From Verrucomicrobiaceae bacterium UBA1938 (GTDB lineage: Bacteria > Verrucomicrobiota > Verrucomicrobiia > Verrucomicrobiales > Verrucomicrobiaceae), in assembly GCA_002336895.1 (NCBI GenBank), contig DDFC01000032.1:309902-373901 (forward strand): a DNA stretch of 64,000 nucleotides, in the 5' to 3' direction. This document shows, one piece after another, positions 34,814 to 44,717 of this stretch; position 1 is the first letter of the stretch; the number at the start of each line of letters is the position of its first letter. Position numbers and translations under genes: made by a program. The notes beneath the pieces were generated by a model, which saw nothing but the letters and a program-made list of their open reading frames with translations, ran no database searches and was not told the DNA's origin.

Positions 34814-35677
34814 ATGATTCAGACACTGAAGCGCCTTCATCAGCCGGGTCGGGTTTACTTTTTTGGAGATGACCGGGGCAGGGGTGGTGGTGGGCTGAAC
34901 CCGCGCATCATACTGGGGCTGCTGATCATCGTCGGCTCACTGATCTACAACTGGCTGAGCACCACGAGCTACCAAAACGAGTTTACCGGGCGGAAGCAGA
35001 CGCTCGCCCTGGCCACGCCGCAGGAGGAGATAGCGCTGGGGCTGCAGTCCACACCGCAGATGATCCGTGAGAGCGGCGGCCTCTCGCGCGATGCGGCGGG
35101 GCGGGCGCTGGTGGAGCGCGTGGGGGGACGTTTGCTCGCCTCGACGGCGGCGCGGCAGACACCCTACCAGTTTAAATTTCACCTTCTGGCGGATCCGCAG
35201 ACGGTGAATGCCTTTGCGCTGCCCGGCGGGCAGATCTTCATCACCGAGGCCCTGTTTCGCCGGCTGAAGTCGGAGGATCAGCTGGCAGGCGTGCTGGGGC
35301 ATGAGATGGGGCACGTGGTGGGCAGGCACTCCAATGAGCAGATGGCCAGCACACGGCTGTGGAGCGGGATCGCCCAAGGGCTGGGCGTGATGACCTCGGA
35401 CGGGCACGGTAGCTCGGGGGCGCAGATAGCCCAGATGGTGGCACAGTGGCGGGTGATGAAGTTCAGCCGCGATGACGAGTCTGAATCAGATGCGCTCGGC
35501 GTGCGGTTCATGATGCAGGCGGGATACAATCCGGAGGCGCTGATCGGAGTGATGGAGATCCTGGCGCAGGTGAGCGGCGGGGCCAACCGGTCTGACTTTA
35601 TGAGTTCGCATCCGAATCCGGCGAACCGGATGGAGCACATACGGGATGTGATCGCGCAGGAGCGGGCGCGGCACTGA
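34814..35677 (+). CDS. M48-family zinc metalloprotease, membrane-anchored
   Basis: One membrane helix (about residues 31-48) anchors the protease domain outside the inner membrane. The zinc motif is H-E-M-G-H at 163-167, followed by the third-ligand region D-E-S-E-S-D-A-L-G about 50 residues later. Length (287 residues) and layout fit the BepA/LoiP-like group, which clears damaged outer-membrane proteins, though without TPR repeats. The ATG at 34814 is preferred over 34760. Confidence 0.9.
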   Translation: MIQTLKRLHQPGRVYFFGDDRGRGGGGLNPRIILGLLIIVGSLIYNWLSTTSYQNEFTGRKQTLALATPQEEIALGLQSTPQMIRESGGLSRDAAGRALVERVGGRLLASTAARQTPYQFKFHLLADPQTVNAFALPGGQIFITEALFRRLKSEDQLAGVLGHEMGHVVGRHSNEQMASTRLWSGIAQGLGVMTSDGHGSSGAQIAQMVAQWRVMKFSRDDESESDALGVRFMMQAGYNPEALIGVMEILAQVSGGANRSDFMSSHPNPANRMEHIRDVIAQERARH

Positions 35678-35723
35678 GGCATGGATCAAATCCCCCTCGC
35701 GAGACGAAACATCGCCTCCGCCC

Positions 35724-36803
35724 TCACTCCACCTTCGGCGCCAGATACCCCGTCAGATCCCCCGCGTATCCCGCCAGCTCCAGGAAAGCCCTGCCAGCCA
35801 CTCTACCCTGCGCATCCACCACATCACACGCCCCTTCCCAGTACGGCAGCCGCGTGATCCCCCCGTCCTGCTCCTGATCCGCCGCCAGCGGCCTCAGCTC
35901 AAAAGACTCCCCTTCAAACCGCACCCTCACGCGGTTGGGATACTCCGCCCCGTTGCGCGGGCTCTTCCACGTTCCCAGCACTTCCCATGAAAAGGCGTCG
36001 CTCGCCAGATGCCTCACCTTCCCATCAGCCCCTACCAGCGCGAGTGTCGAGGCCGGGTCCGCCGTGCCATCCTTCCGCCGCATGCGGTACACCATGACCT
36101 CACGCCTGTCCTTGAGCTGCAGTGCGGCCCAGTCCCAGCCCACCTGCCCCGCATCCAGCTGGCTGCTGCTAAACTCATGATCCATCCACGCCTCGCCGCT
36201 CACTGCGTGCTCCACCTTGCCCACCTTCACCATTCCGCTGGTCTTCAGGCGCGGCCACGTCAGGTAATGGCTCGCCGCTGACTCCGACGCCCCTTTGCGC
36301 GACACCCCGTCTTTCCCAAACACCACCAGCGGCTTCACTGGCTCCAGCTCCAGTTCCATCACGGCCTCATGCTTCACGGTTGCGGCAATGTGAATGCGCT
36401 GTGTCTGCTCATCCATTTTGAGTGACCAGTTTCCATTCCTCACCGCCAGCGCTGTCTCAGACGCCTCCGCATCCCACCCTTCCCGGTTCAGCCGCTCCTC
36501 ATGAATAAAGTTTCCTGTGGCCGCATCCAGCAGCGCTGCATGCGCCAGGTGCAGATGCAGCGTGCGTCCATCCTCGCGCCGCGCCTGCCGGAAAAACGTC
36601 ACCTGAAATCCAAACCGCCTCCCATCCTTCCCGTCCAGGTGCCCCGTCACATACCACCACTCTGTGCGAAAGTCCGGGTGGCTGCCATGATCACGCGGAA
36701 ACGCAAACACTCTGCCCGCCTGTGGCAGCGCAAAACCGTCCGCCGTCGTCTGCGCATGCAGCACGCTCGTCAGGATCAAGGTGAGTAAAAAGAAGAGCTT
36801 CAT
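35724..36803 (-). CDS. Secreted lipocalin-like AttH/CrtC-domain protein
   Basis: The 359-residue product has a signal peptide (M-K-L-F-F-L-L-T-L-I-L-T-S-V-L-H-A) and the AttH/carotenoid 1,2-hydratase-like fold: T-E-W-W-Y-V-T-G-H-L near residue 45, F-Q-V-T-F-F-R, M-D-H-E-F-S-S and G-W-D-W-A-A-L-Q-L. A good ribosome binding site (GGAGG) precedes the ATG at 36803, which lies one base after the permease stop. The operon order ATPase, permease, AttH matches AttEFGH transporters, so this is the secreted partner of that complex. Confidence 0.88.
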   Translation of the reverse strand: MKLFFLLTLILTSVLHAQTTADGFALPQAGRVFAFPRDHGSHPDFRTEWWYVTGHLDGKDGRRFGFQVTFFRQARREDGRTLHLHLAHAALLDAATGNFIHEERLNREGWDAEASETALAVRNGNWSLKMDEQTQRIHIAATVKHEAVMELELEPVKPLVVFGKDGVSRKGASESAASHYLTWPRLKTSGMVKVGKVEHAVSGEAWMDHEFSSSQLDAGQVGWDWAALQLKDRREVMVYRMRRKDGTADPASTLALVGADGKVRHLASDAFSWEVLGTWKSPRNGAEYPNRVRVRFEGESFELRPLAADQEQDGGITRLPYWEGACDVVDAQGRVAGRAFLELAGYAGDLTGYLAPKVE

Positions 36804-36804
36804 G

Positions 36805-39342
36805 TCATTCCTCCGCATGTTCAGCAGGCAGCAGAGCCGCCCATCGTCCCACCAGCGCCGCCACCGCCATGCCCACGGCCACCACCGCAGCCCCCAGCAC
36901 CGCCAGGTGCCACCACACCGCATGAAACTGCAGCGTCCAGCCAAAGCACTGCTTGTTGATACGATACACCAGCAGCCATCCCAGCCACAACCCGGCCACG
37001 ATGCCCGTGCACGCTCCCGCACCCGCCACTCCCAGCCCCTCCAGCGCCGCCGCCAGTGCGATCTCGCTGCGCGTCATGCCCAGAGAGTGCAGCGTGGCCA
37101 GCACCGCACGCCGTTCCAGCAGCAGGCTTGTCAACGCCAGCCCCAGCCCAGCCACCGCCACAATCACACCAATCACCTCCAGCGCGTGCGTCACCGAAAA
37201 GGTCTGCCGGAAAATGCGCAGCGCCTCGCGCCGCAGATGCGCATTCGTAAACACCCGCAGCCCGGCGTGGCGGGCCTCGATCTGGTTCCTCACCGCCTCC
37301 GCATCCACCCCCTGCTTCAGCATCAGCGCCACACGCCACGCCTCGTCCGTCTTGAACCATTCTCGAAACACCTCCGCAGGCAGCGTCAGTGATCCGCGCT
37401 CATTCCCATACTCCGCATTCATCGCCACCACTCGCACCGGATGCCCCGCCACATCGATCACCTCTCCCACCTTCGTCCCAAATCGCTCGCTCCAGCTCTC
37501 GCTGATGATCGCATTCGCGGCTCCATCTTCACTCCTCCACCACTCCTCGTTCTTGGGTGCTTGCACCCATGCATACAGCCCATGCTTGTGCGCAAACCCC
37601 GCCTGCGTTCCCAGGATCAGCACCTCTCCGCCGCGCCACATCATCGTCTTCGCATGAATGGCCGCCAGCTCCACCACTTCTGCGCCCTGGCCCAGTTCCT
37701 TCACCGTCGCCGCAGAGATGGCATTCGTCGATGACGCGCTCTGCGCACCGGCGCTGCTCACATAGATGTCCGCCTTCATCGTGCGGTCGATCCAGCCCCG
37801 CATCGTGTGGTCAAAGCTCGCCACCATCACCGCCATCCCCGTCGTCATCGCCACAGCGCTCGTCAGCGCCGCCACGGCAAAGCGGTGCCTCACCGTCGGC
37901 CTCCGCAGTTGGGACAAGGCCACGCGCCACACCGCAGACATCACCTTCTTGTTTGCCAGAAAGCGCAGCACCGCACCCGCCACCAAGCCAGCTCCTACCA
38001 GCCAGAAAAAGGCTGCGGCATAACCAGCCAGCGGCATCCGTGTGCCGTTCGCCAGTCTCCACACCGGCACTTGCGCCAGCAGCACCGCCGCTGCCAGCAT
38101 CGCCCAGCCAATCCATTCCACCCGCCACACACGCCCGCCTTCAAACGGCGCCGCATGCCTGCCCAGCATGTGTGCCGGTGGCGTCCGTGCCGCCATGCGC
38201 GCCGGCCACCATGCCGCGACGAGGCTCGCCGTCACCGAGATCCCCAGAGCCAGCAGCGCCTCGCTCCAGCTCAGCGCCGCCTGCTGCTCGCTGGTCGCAC
38301 CATACAGCGCATTCATCGTCTTCGTCACACCACCCACTGCTCCTTGCGCGCCTAGCCATCCCAGCAGCACTCCCAGCCCGCCTCCGCACAGCCCTAGCAT
38401 TCCAGCTTCACACAAAAACGCCGCCTGGATCGCCCGGTCCGTCACACCAAGAGATTTCAAAATCCCGATCTCTTCCCGCCTTCTCAGCACCACCCCGTCC
38501 AGCGCCTGAAAAATCAGATACCCGCCCACCAGCAGCGCCAGCAGGGAGAGGATCGTGAGATTCAGCCGAAAAGCCTGCGTCATCGTCCCCGCCAGTTGCC
38601 GCCGGTCCGTGCCGCCTCTCACCTGCCATCGGGTCTTCAGCAGTTCCCCCGTTTCTTCTCTCAGTCGTGGAAACGCCGCCCCATCCTGCGCCAGCACCTC
38701 CACACGGTCTACCGCATCACCCCGTTGCAGCACCGCCTGTGCATCGGGCAGATCCATCAGCAGCAGATGCGCCGGCAATCCCGGCACCCCGGGTACTTCC
38801 GGCACCACGCCTGCAACCTTCAGCACAATCACCCGGTCATCCACGATCACTCGGAGCTCATCGCCCGCCTTCGCACCATGCTTCGGGCTCACATACACGC
38901 CGCTCTTCACCGCCTGCAAATTCGCCCCCAGTCCCGCAGGCGCTTCCCCGCGCAAATTAAGCAGCCCCACAAAATCCACGCCCAGCAGCCGCCATGTCGC
39001 GCGCGATCCGATCTCTCCATTCCCCCGATCTCCCTCTGGCGTCACAGTCTCCTCCACCACCGGAATCAGGCTCACCGGCCGCACTCCCAGCATCTTTCGC
39101 ATCTCTCGCAGATCAGCCTCATGCAGCGCCCCAGCCTCCGCCTGCACCGTCCAGTCTGGCTGTCGTGTCACTCCATCCGTAAAGGTCTCAAAGCCCGCCA
39201 GCGCCGCATTGCTCGCCAGCCTCACCGCCAGATACACGCTCGACCCCAGCGCCAGGATCAGCATCAGCGCTACCTGCTGCTTCAGGGCCAGCCGCCAGTG
39301 CCTCAGGGCACAGCGCCTCAGAATGAGCAGCACCGTGCTCAT
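36805..39342 (-). CDS. FtsX-like ABC transporter permease (AttFG-type)
   Basis: A single 845-residue polypeptide with an N-terminal helix, a large extracytoplasmic domain, three membrane helices, then a second such unit (helices near 430-500 and at the C-terminus). This is the MacB/FtsX-type permease layout with both halves in one chain. It overlaps the ATPase gene by four bases and ends one base before the AttH-type gene, so all three are translated together. Such transporters usually drive lipoprotein or surface-lipid handling, or signalling, instead of uptake. Confidence 0.9.
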   Translation of the reverse strand: MSTVLLILRRCALRHWRLALKQQVALMLILALGSSVYLAVRLASNAALAGFETFTDGVTRQPDWTVQAEAGALHEADLREMRKMLGVRPVSLIPVVEETVTPEGDRGNGEIGSRATWRLLGVDFVGLLNLRGEAPAGLGANLQAVKSGVYVSPKHGAKAGDELRVIVDDRVIVLKVAGVVPEVPGVPGLPAHLLLMDLPDAQAVLQRGDAVDRVEVLAQDGAAFPRLREETGELLKTRWQVRGGTDRRQLAGTMTQAFRLNLTILSLLALLVGGYLIFQALDGVVLRRREEIGILKSLGVTDRAIQAAFLCEAGMLGLCGGGLGVLLGWLGAQGAVGGVTKTMNALYGATSEQQAALSWSEALLALGISVTASLVAAWWPARMAARTPPAHMLGRHAAPFEGGRVWRVEWIGWAMLAAAVLLAQVPVWRLANGTRMPLAGYAAAFFWLVGAGLVAGAVLRFLANKKVMSAVWRVALSQLRRPTVRHRFAVAALTSAVAMTTGMAVMVASFDHTMRGWIDRTMKADIYVSSAGAQSASSTNAISAATVKELGQGAEVVELAAIHAKTMMWRGGEVLILGTQAGFAHKHGLYAWVQAPKNEEWWRSEDGAANAIISESWSERFGTKVGEVIDVAGHPVRVVAMNAEYGNERGSLTLPAEVFREWFKTDEAWRVALMLKQGVDAEAVRNQIEARHAGLRVFTNAHLRREALRIFRQTFSVTHALEVIGVIVAVAGLGLALTSLLLERRAVLATLHSLGMTRSEIALAAALEGLGVAGAGACTGIVAGLWLGWLLVYRINKQCFGWTLQFHAVWWHLAVLGAAVVAVGMAVAALVGRWAALLPAEHAEE

Positions 39343-40004
39343 GCGCCTTCGACGATCTGCCCGTCCTGCATGCGCAGCACGCGTTCACAATGTTTCACCG
39401 CCTCCGGGCTGTGCGTCACCAGCAGCAGCGCCGCCTGCGTCTCCTTCACCACCTCAGCCAGCAGATTCAGCACCTGCTCGCCCGTCGCCGTGTCCAGGCT
39501 CCCTGTCGGCTCGTCCGCAAGGATCAGTGCAGGCCGGTGCACCACCGCTCGCGCAATCGCCACCCGCTGCATCTCCCCTCCCGAAAGCTGCCCCGGCAGC
39601 GCCACCGCACGGTGCGCTATCCCCACCCGCTCCATCAGTTCACGCACCCGTGCCTCTCGCTCACCCGTCGGCACGCCCAGCAGTTGCAGCGGCAGCTCGA
39701 TGTTTTCCGCCGCGCTCAGCGTCGGCAGCAGATGATAAAACTGAAACACCGTCCCGATCTGTCTGCGCCTCAGCTGCGCCAGCCCGTCCGCACTCAATCC
39801 ACCCAGCGCCTGCCCCGCGATCACCACGCTCCCGCTGTCCGCCTGGTCCACGCCTCCTGTGCAGTTCAGCACCGTCGTCTTCCCGCTGCCCGAAGGCCCC
39901 AGCAGCGCCACGCGCTCACCTCGATCAAGTTTAAACGATACCCCGCGCAGGATCGCACGCTGCGCATAGCTTTTTGTCAGTGACTGTACTTCGAGAACCG
40001 GCAT
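39339..40004 (-). CDS. ABC transporter ATP-binding protein (AttE/LolD-type)
   Basis: The 221-residue ATPase has Walker A G-P-S-G-S-G-K-T, Q-loop Q-F-Y-H-L-L-P-T-L, the signature L-S-G-G-E-M-Q-R, and Walker B L-I-L-A-D-E-P. Sequence style matches the LolD/MacB group that pairs with FtsX-like permeases. It begins 35 bases after ribE on the same strand and may share its transcript. Confidence 0.94.
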   Translation of the reverse strand: MPVLEVQSLTKSYAQRAILRGVSFKLDRGERVALLGPSGSGKTTVLNCTGGVDQADSGSVVIAGQALGGLSADGLAQLRRRQIGTVFQFYHLLPTLSAAENIELPLQLLGVPTGEREARVRELMERVGIAHRAVALPGQLSGGEMQRVAIARAVVHRPALILADEPTGSLDTATGEQVLNLLAEVVKETQAALLLVTHSPEAVKHCERVLRMQDGQIVEGA

Positions 40005-40039
40005 CGGAAAAGGAAACGGCCTGCCATCCTGCGTGGATG

Positions 40040-40639
40040 CTACTTCATCGCACGCATCAGCTCACGCACATACTTGCCCAGCATGTCAAACTCCACATTC
40101 AGCCGGTCCCCCGCCTTCTTCGTGTGCAGGTTCGTCAGTTGAAACGTGTGCGGTATGATCCAGCACACCACCGTGCTGTCCGTCACCTCCGCCGCAGTCA
40201 GCGAAATGCCATCCAGGCAGATCGATCCCTTCGGAATGACCAGCCCGCGCTGCTCCGCCGGTATCTCCACCTCCAGCCTGTGGTCTTGTCCATGCTCGCT
40301 CCAGTCCAGCACCTTCACCGTCGCATCCACATGCCCCTGCACCAGGTGCCCGCCAAACCTCGCCCCCAGCGCCATCGCACGCTCCAGATTGACGAGAGAT
40401 CCCTCATGCAGATCCCCCAGGCTCGTCACCTTCAGCGTCTGCATCAGCAGGTCAAAGCACGCCGTCTGCGCCGCTGCATCTTTCGCCGTCACTGTCAGGC
40501 AGCATCCATTCACCGCCACACTCTCCCCATCCGCCAGTTCTCCGGCCATGTTCCCGACGTTCAAGGTCAGGCGTGCGCTTTCGCCGCGAGGCTCCAGAGT
40601 GATGACTTTGCCGGTGGTTTCTACAAGACCTGTAAACAT
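40040..40639 (-). CDS. ribE: Riboflavin synthase, alpha chain
   Basis: Catalyses dismutation of two lumazine molecules to riboflavin, the last step of the pathway. From ATG 40639 the 199-residue product begins M-F-T-G-L-V-E-T-T-G, the invariant start of the family, and shows the two lumazine-binding barrels (G-E-S-V-A-V-N-G-C-C-L-T-V in the first; G-H-V-D-A-T-V and G-I-S-L-T in the second). The longer frame to 40750 overlaps the divergent gene. No FMN riboswitch was recognised upstream. Confidence 0.96.
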   Translation of the reverse strand: MFTGLVETTGKVITLEPRGESARLTLNVGNMAGELADGESVAVNGCCLTVTAKDAAAQTACFDLLMQTLKVTSLGDLHEGSLVNLERAMALGARFGGHLVQGHVDATVKVLDWSEHGQDHRLEVEIPAEQRGLVIPKGSICLDGISLTAAEVTDSTVVCWIIPHTFQLTNLHTKKAGDRLNVEFDMLGKYVRELMRAMK

Positions 40640-40736
40640 GCACGGAGATAAACGGGCAGAAGGCCGCTGTCGATGCGGTGTTGTGGCAAATCTTGGCAGG
40701 AAAAACACTTCGCACGGCCACGTAGTACCCGCAGCC

Positions 40737-43355
40737 ATGCCACGCTTCATCGTCCATCTGGGTGCTTTGCTTGCCCCCTTGATCGCTGCTTCGGCGGAGC
40801 ACTGGGCATTTCAACCGCTCAAGCCCGTGAAAGCATCGGGCGTGGATGAATTCATTCACCACAAGCTGCGGGAGCAGGGACTGGCACCTTCCCCACGCGC
40901 GGATGCACGCACGCTGATCCGCCGCGCCAGCCTCGACCTCACCGGGCTGCCCCCGTCACCGGAGGAAACAGAAGCCTTCGTCCGCGATGCCTCTCCAGAT
41001 GCCTATCCGCGTCTGATCGAGCGTCTGCTGGCCTCGCCACACTATGGCGAGCAATGGGCGCGCCATTGGCTGGATGTCGCACGTTATTCCGACACCAAAG
41101 GTTACGTGTATGCGCGCGAAGAAAAGAACTGGGTGCATGCCACGCCCTATCGTGACTGGGTCGTTCGGTCGCTGAACGCAGACATGCCCTATGACCGCTT
41201 TCTGCTGCTGCAGCTGGCCGCAGACCAGGTGGCGCCTGCCCGGTCCCCCGATCTGGCCGCGATGGGTTTTCTCACGCTCGGTCGCCGCTTTCTCGGCGTG
41301 TCGCATGACATCATTGATGACCGCATTGATGTGGTCATGCGTGGCACCCAGGCCCTGACAGTGGCGTGCGCACGCTGTCATGATCACAAGTTCGATCCCA
41401 TCCCCACACGCGACTACTACTCGCTCTACGGCATCTTCCAGAGCAGCGCGGAGGCTTTGGTGCCCTGCGCGACGGGGGAAGACGCAAAACTCACCGAGCT
41501 GGTGAAGAGGAATCGGGACCTCATGACGAAACGCCGTGAGGAGCAGATGGCGCGCACACGTGCTCGTGCGGCCGATTATCAGCAAGCGCTGTCAGAACTG
41601 GACAAGTACCCCGAGCAGGGCTTTGACCAGATCATCGATGAAAAGGATCTCAATCCTTTCATCGTCCATCGCTGGAAGGCATGGATGGACGCTCATCCCG
41701 GAGCCAAGCTGACCGAGCAAACGCTCAAGCAGGCAGATTCCCCCGCCTACGTGCCTGACGAGCACATCGCCAACAATGAGATGTACTTCCCTACGGGCAT
41801 CATCACCGAGCTCTGGAAGGCCCAGGCGGAAGTGGACCGCCATCTTCTCAGCACCAGCACCGCCCCGGCGCATGCCACCGTCCTCGTGGACCGCCCGCTG
41901 CCCAGCAGCCCACGCGTGCTCCTGAGAGGCAATCCTCTGACGAAGGGCGATGCGGTGCCGAGACAGTTTCTCAGCCTGTTTGGGAATCAGCAGCCTTTCA
42001 CCCAAGGAAGCGGACGGCTGGAACTCGCCCAGGCCATCATTGATCCTCGCAATCCACTCACTGCCCGCGTCATGGTAAACCGTATCTGGCAGCACCACTT
42101 CGGACGCGGGCTGGTCAGCACGCCGAGCGATTTTGGTAAACAGGGCGGCACCCCGACTCACCCGGAGCTGCTCGACTGGCTGGCCCAGCGATTCATGGAC
42201 TCCGGCTTGAGCCTCAAAACCATGCACCGGCTCATCATGCTCTCGGAAACCTACCAGCAGAGCAGCCTGAAGCGCGATGCTCGCGATCCTGACAACCGCC
42301 TGCTCGCGCGCATGAACCCGCATCGCCTGAGCTTCGAGGAAGCCCGCGATGCCTGGCTGACCGCAGCGGGGCAGTTGGATCTAAAAGTCGGAGGCCGTCC
42401 CGAGGCCTTGTTCAGCGCCAGCAACAAGCGCCGCACGCTCTACACCCTCGTGGATCGCGAGAATGTCCCCGCAGTGATGCGCACCTTCGACTTCGCCAAT
42501 CCCGACCTCTCCATCCCACAACGCAGCGAGACCAGCGTGCCGCAGCAGGCCCTGTTTGGGATGAACCACCCATTTGTGGTGCAGCAGGCCCGGGCGCTGG
42601 TGAAAGCCAAAGCATCAGCCCCTTCAGCCACCGCCAGGATCAACCGGATCTACGCACAGCTTTTCCAGCGCCATCCCACCCAGGCCGAAGTCGAAGCTGC
42701 CCTTCGCTTCGTGCAGGAAGAGCCCGCCATCGCGGTGGAACCAGATCACTCAAAGTCCTGGCAGTATGGCTACGGCGAATGGGATGAAGACACCGGCCGC
42801 GTGAAGAGTTTCAAGGTGCTGCCTCACTTCACCGGCAGCGCCTGGCAGGGCGCGGATGCCTGGCCCAACCCGCAGCTCGGCTGGGCTCAGCTCACCGCCA
42901 CTGGTGGGCACCCTGGCAATGACCGCAAACACGCGGTGGTGCGCCGGTGGATCGCCCCTGCCAGTGGAACATACGATATCCAGTCCCTGCTGATCCACGA
43001 GCCCGATGTCGGTGATGGCATCCGCGGCTTCATGAGCCACTCCCGCCTTGGCAAGCTGCGCGACACCCGTCTGAAGAACTCCAAGGCAGACCTCAGCCTG
43101 ACCGCCATCGAGTTCCAGACCGGCGACACACTCGACTTCGTCGTGGACATCGCCGACGGACTGAACAGCGATCAGTTCCTCTGGTCGCCCAAAATCATGC
43201 CCAGCACCCAAGCCACTGGCTCCGGTGCTGACTCCTCACAAGAAACCTGGGATGCCGAAAAAGATTTCTCCGCGCAGCCAAAGCAGCCTCTCAATCCCTG
43301 GGAGCAGCTGGCGCAGGTGCTGATGCTCTCCAACGAGTTCATGTTTGTCGATTGA
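40737..43355 (+). CDS. DUF1549/DUF1553 (PSD1-type) secreted protein
   Basis: A signal peptide (M-P-R-F-I-V-H-L-G-A-L-L-A-P-L-I-A-A-S-A) leads to E-H-W-A-F-Q-P-L, then DUF1549 (about 30-240, with the heme-like C-A-R-C-H-D-H-K-F-D-P) and DUF1553 (about 390-650, with M-V-N-R-I-W-Q-H-H-F-G and the ending S-N-E-F-M-F-V-D). An inserted beta-rich segment of about 140 residues splits the C-terminal part. It lacks the N-terminal cytochrome c domain that many relatives carry. Such proteins are paired with DUF1501 partners throughout PVC bacteria, probably in degradation of complex sulfated or algal glycans; the reaction is unknown. Confidence 0.9.
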   Translation: MPRFIVHLGALLAPLIAASAEHWAFQPLKPVKASGVDEFIHHKLREQGLAPSPRADARTLIRRASLDLTGLPPSPEETEAFVRDASPDAYPRLIERLLASPHYGEQWARHWLDVARYSDTKGYVYAREEKNWVHATPYRDWVVRSLNADMPYDRFLLLQLAADQVAPARSPDLAAMGFLTLGRRFLGVSHDIIDDRIDVVMRGTQALTVACARCHDHKFDPIPTRDYYSLYGIFQSSAEALVPCATGEDAKLTELVKRNRDLMTKRREEQMARTRARAADYQQALSELDKYPEQGFDQIIDEKDLNPFIVHRWKAWMDAHPGAKLTEQTLKQADSPAYVPDEHIANNEMYFPTGIITELWKAQAEVDRHLLSTSTAPAHATVLVDRPLPSSPRVLLRGNPLTKGDAVPRQFLSLFGNQQPFTQGSGRLELAQAIIDPRNPLTARVMVNRIWQHHFGRGLVSTPSDFGKQGGTPTHPELLDWLAQRFMDSGLSLKTMHRLIMLSETYQQSSLKRDARDPDNRLLARMNPHRLSFEEARDAWLTAAGQLDLKVGGRPEALFSASNKRRTLYTLVDRENVPAVMRTFDFANPDLSIPQRSETSVPQQALFGMNHPFVVQQARALVKAKASAPSATARINRIYAQLFQRHPTQAEVEAALRFVQEEPAIAVEPDHSKSWQYGYGEWDEDTGRVKSFKVLPHFTGSAWQGADAWPNPQLGWAQLTATGGHPGNDRKHAVVRRWIAPASGTYDIQSLLIHEPDVGDGIRGFMSHSRLGKLRDTRLKNSKADLSLTAIEFQTGDTLDFVVDIADGLNSDQFLWSPKIMPSTQATGSGADSSQETWDAEKDFSAQPKQPLNPWEQLAQVLMLSNEFMFVD

Positions 43356-43356
43356 T

Positions 43357-44715
43357 ATGAACACTCTCCCTCTCACACGCCGCGATTTCTTGCGCCGCTC
43401 CGGCATGGGGATGGCAATGCTCGGTCTGGGCGATGTGATGGCGGGCGCAAAGCCGCACTATGCCCCCAAGGCGAAGCGCGTGATCCATTTCTTCCTCAAT
43501 GGCGGCCCTTCGCATGTGGACACCTTTGATCCAAAGCCCGCTCTTGAGCGCTATGCCGGCAAGCCGGTGCCGAGTCATCGCCTCACCGAGCGAAAAACCG
43601 GCGCAGCCTTTCCTTCGCCGTTCAAATTCCAGCGCTACGGCCAGAGCGGCATTGAGGTGAGCGAGCTCTTTGCCAAAACAGCGGCCCACATCGATGATAT
43701 CGCAGTCATCCGTTCCATGCAGGCGCAGGTGCCAAACCATGAGCCCTCGCTCATGCTCATGAACTGCGGAGATTCGATCCAGGCACGCCCGAGCCTCGGT
43801 GCCTGGCTCACCTATGGTCTCGGCAGTGCGAACGAAAACCTGCCCGGCTTCATCGCCATGTGCCCCGGCGGTATGCCAATCAAAAGCGCGGAGAACTGGC
43901 AGGCCGCATTCCTGCCAGGAGCCTATCAGGGCACCTATGTTGACTCCAAGCATGAGCAGGTGGACCGCCTGATTGAAAACATCCGCAGTCCGCATGCCGA
44001 TGCACATGTGCAGAATCGCCAGCTCGATCTGTTGCGCCGCATCAATGAAGCGCACCGCAGGGAACGCAGCGATCCCCGGCTGGAGGCGCGCATCCAGAGC
44101 TTTGAGCTGGCCTACCGCATGCAGATGGAGGCTTCAGATGCATTCGATGTCTCGCGCGAGCCTCAGCACATCCGCGACATGTATGGCGAAGGCGTGCATG
44201 CGCGGCAGACACTCATCGCAAGGCGGCTGCTGGAGCGTGGCGTGCGCATGGTGCAGCTCTGGCATGGCGCAGGTCAGCCTTGGGACAATCACGACAACAT
44301 CGAAACCAACCACCGCAAGCTCTCCGCGCAGATCGACCAGCCCATTGCCGCGCTCATCGCAGACCTAAAACAACGCGGCATGCTCGATGACACCCTCATC
44401 CTCTGGGGCGGCGAATTCGGCCGCACACCCACGGTGGAAATGAGCGGGGCAAAGTCAAAGCTCGGCCGCGACCACAACCACTACGGCTTCTCCGTCTGGA
44501 TGGCCGGAGGCGGCATAAGAGGCGGCACCGTGCACGGCAGCACAGATGAATTCGGCTTCGCGGCGCATGAAAACCCCACCAGCGTCCATGACCTGCACGC
44601 CACCATCCTGCATCTCATGGGCATCAATCACGAAGAGCTGACCTACCGTTACGCAGGACGCGACTTCCGGCTGACCGATGTGTATGGCGATGTCATCTCA
44701 CCGGTCGTGGCTTGA
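43357..44715 (+). CDS. DUF1501 protein, Tat-exported, sulfatase-like fold
   Basis: Begins one base after the upstream stop with a twin-arginine signal (L-T-R-R-D-F-L-R-R-S-G). The body shows H-F-F-L-N-G-G-P-S-H-V-D-T-F-D-P, V-P-N-H-E-P-S-L-M, L-I-L-W-G-G-E-F-G-R-T-P and D-H-N-H-Y-G-F-S, the standard DUF1501 landmarks, which place it in the alkaline phosphatase/sulfatase superfamily. It is co-translated with the DUF1549/DUF1553 protein, and the pair likely acts together in the periplasm. Confidence 0.94.
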   Translation: MNTLPLTRRDFLRRSGMGMAMLGLGDVMAGAKPHYAPKAKRVIHFFLNGGPSHVDTFDPKPALERYAGKPVPSHRLTERKTGAAFPSPFKFQRYGQSGIEVSELFAKTAAHIDDIAVIRSMQAQVPNHEPSLMLMNCGDSIQARPSLGAWLTYGLGSANENLPGFIAMCPGGMPIKSAENWQAAFLPGAYQGTYVDSKHEQVDRLIENIRSPHADAHVQNRQLDLLRRINEAHRRERSDPRLEARIQSFELAYRMQMEASDAFDVSREPQHIRDMYGEGVHARQTLIARRLLERGVRMVQLWHGAGQPWDNHDNIETNHRKLSAQIDQPIAALIADLKQRGMLDDTLILWGGEFGRTPTVEMSGAKSKLGRDHNHYGFSVWMAGGGIRGGTVHGSTDEFGFAAHENPTSVHDLHATILHLMGINHEELTYRYAGRDFRLTDVYGDVISPVVA

Positions 44716-44717
44716 CG

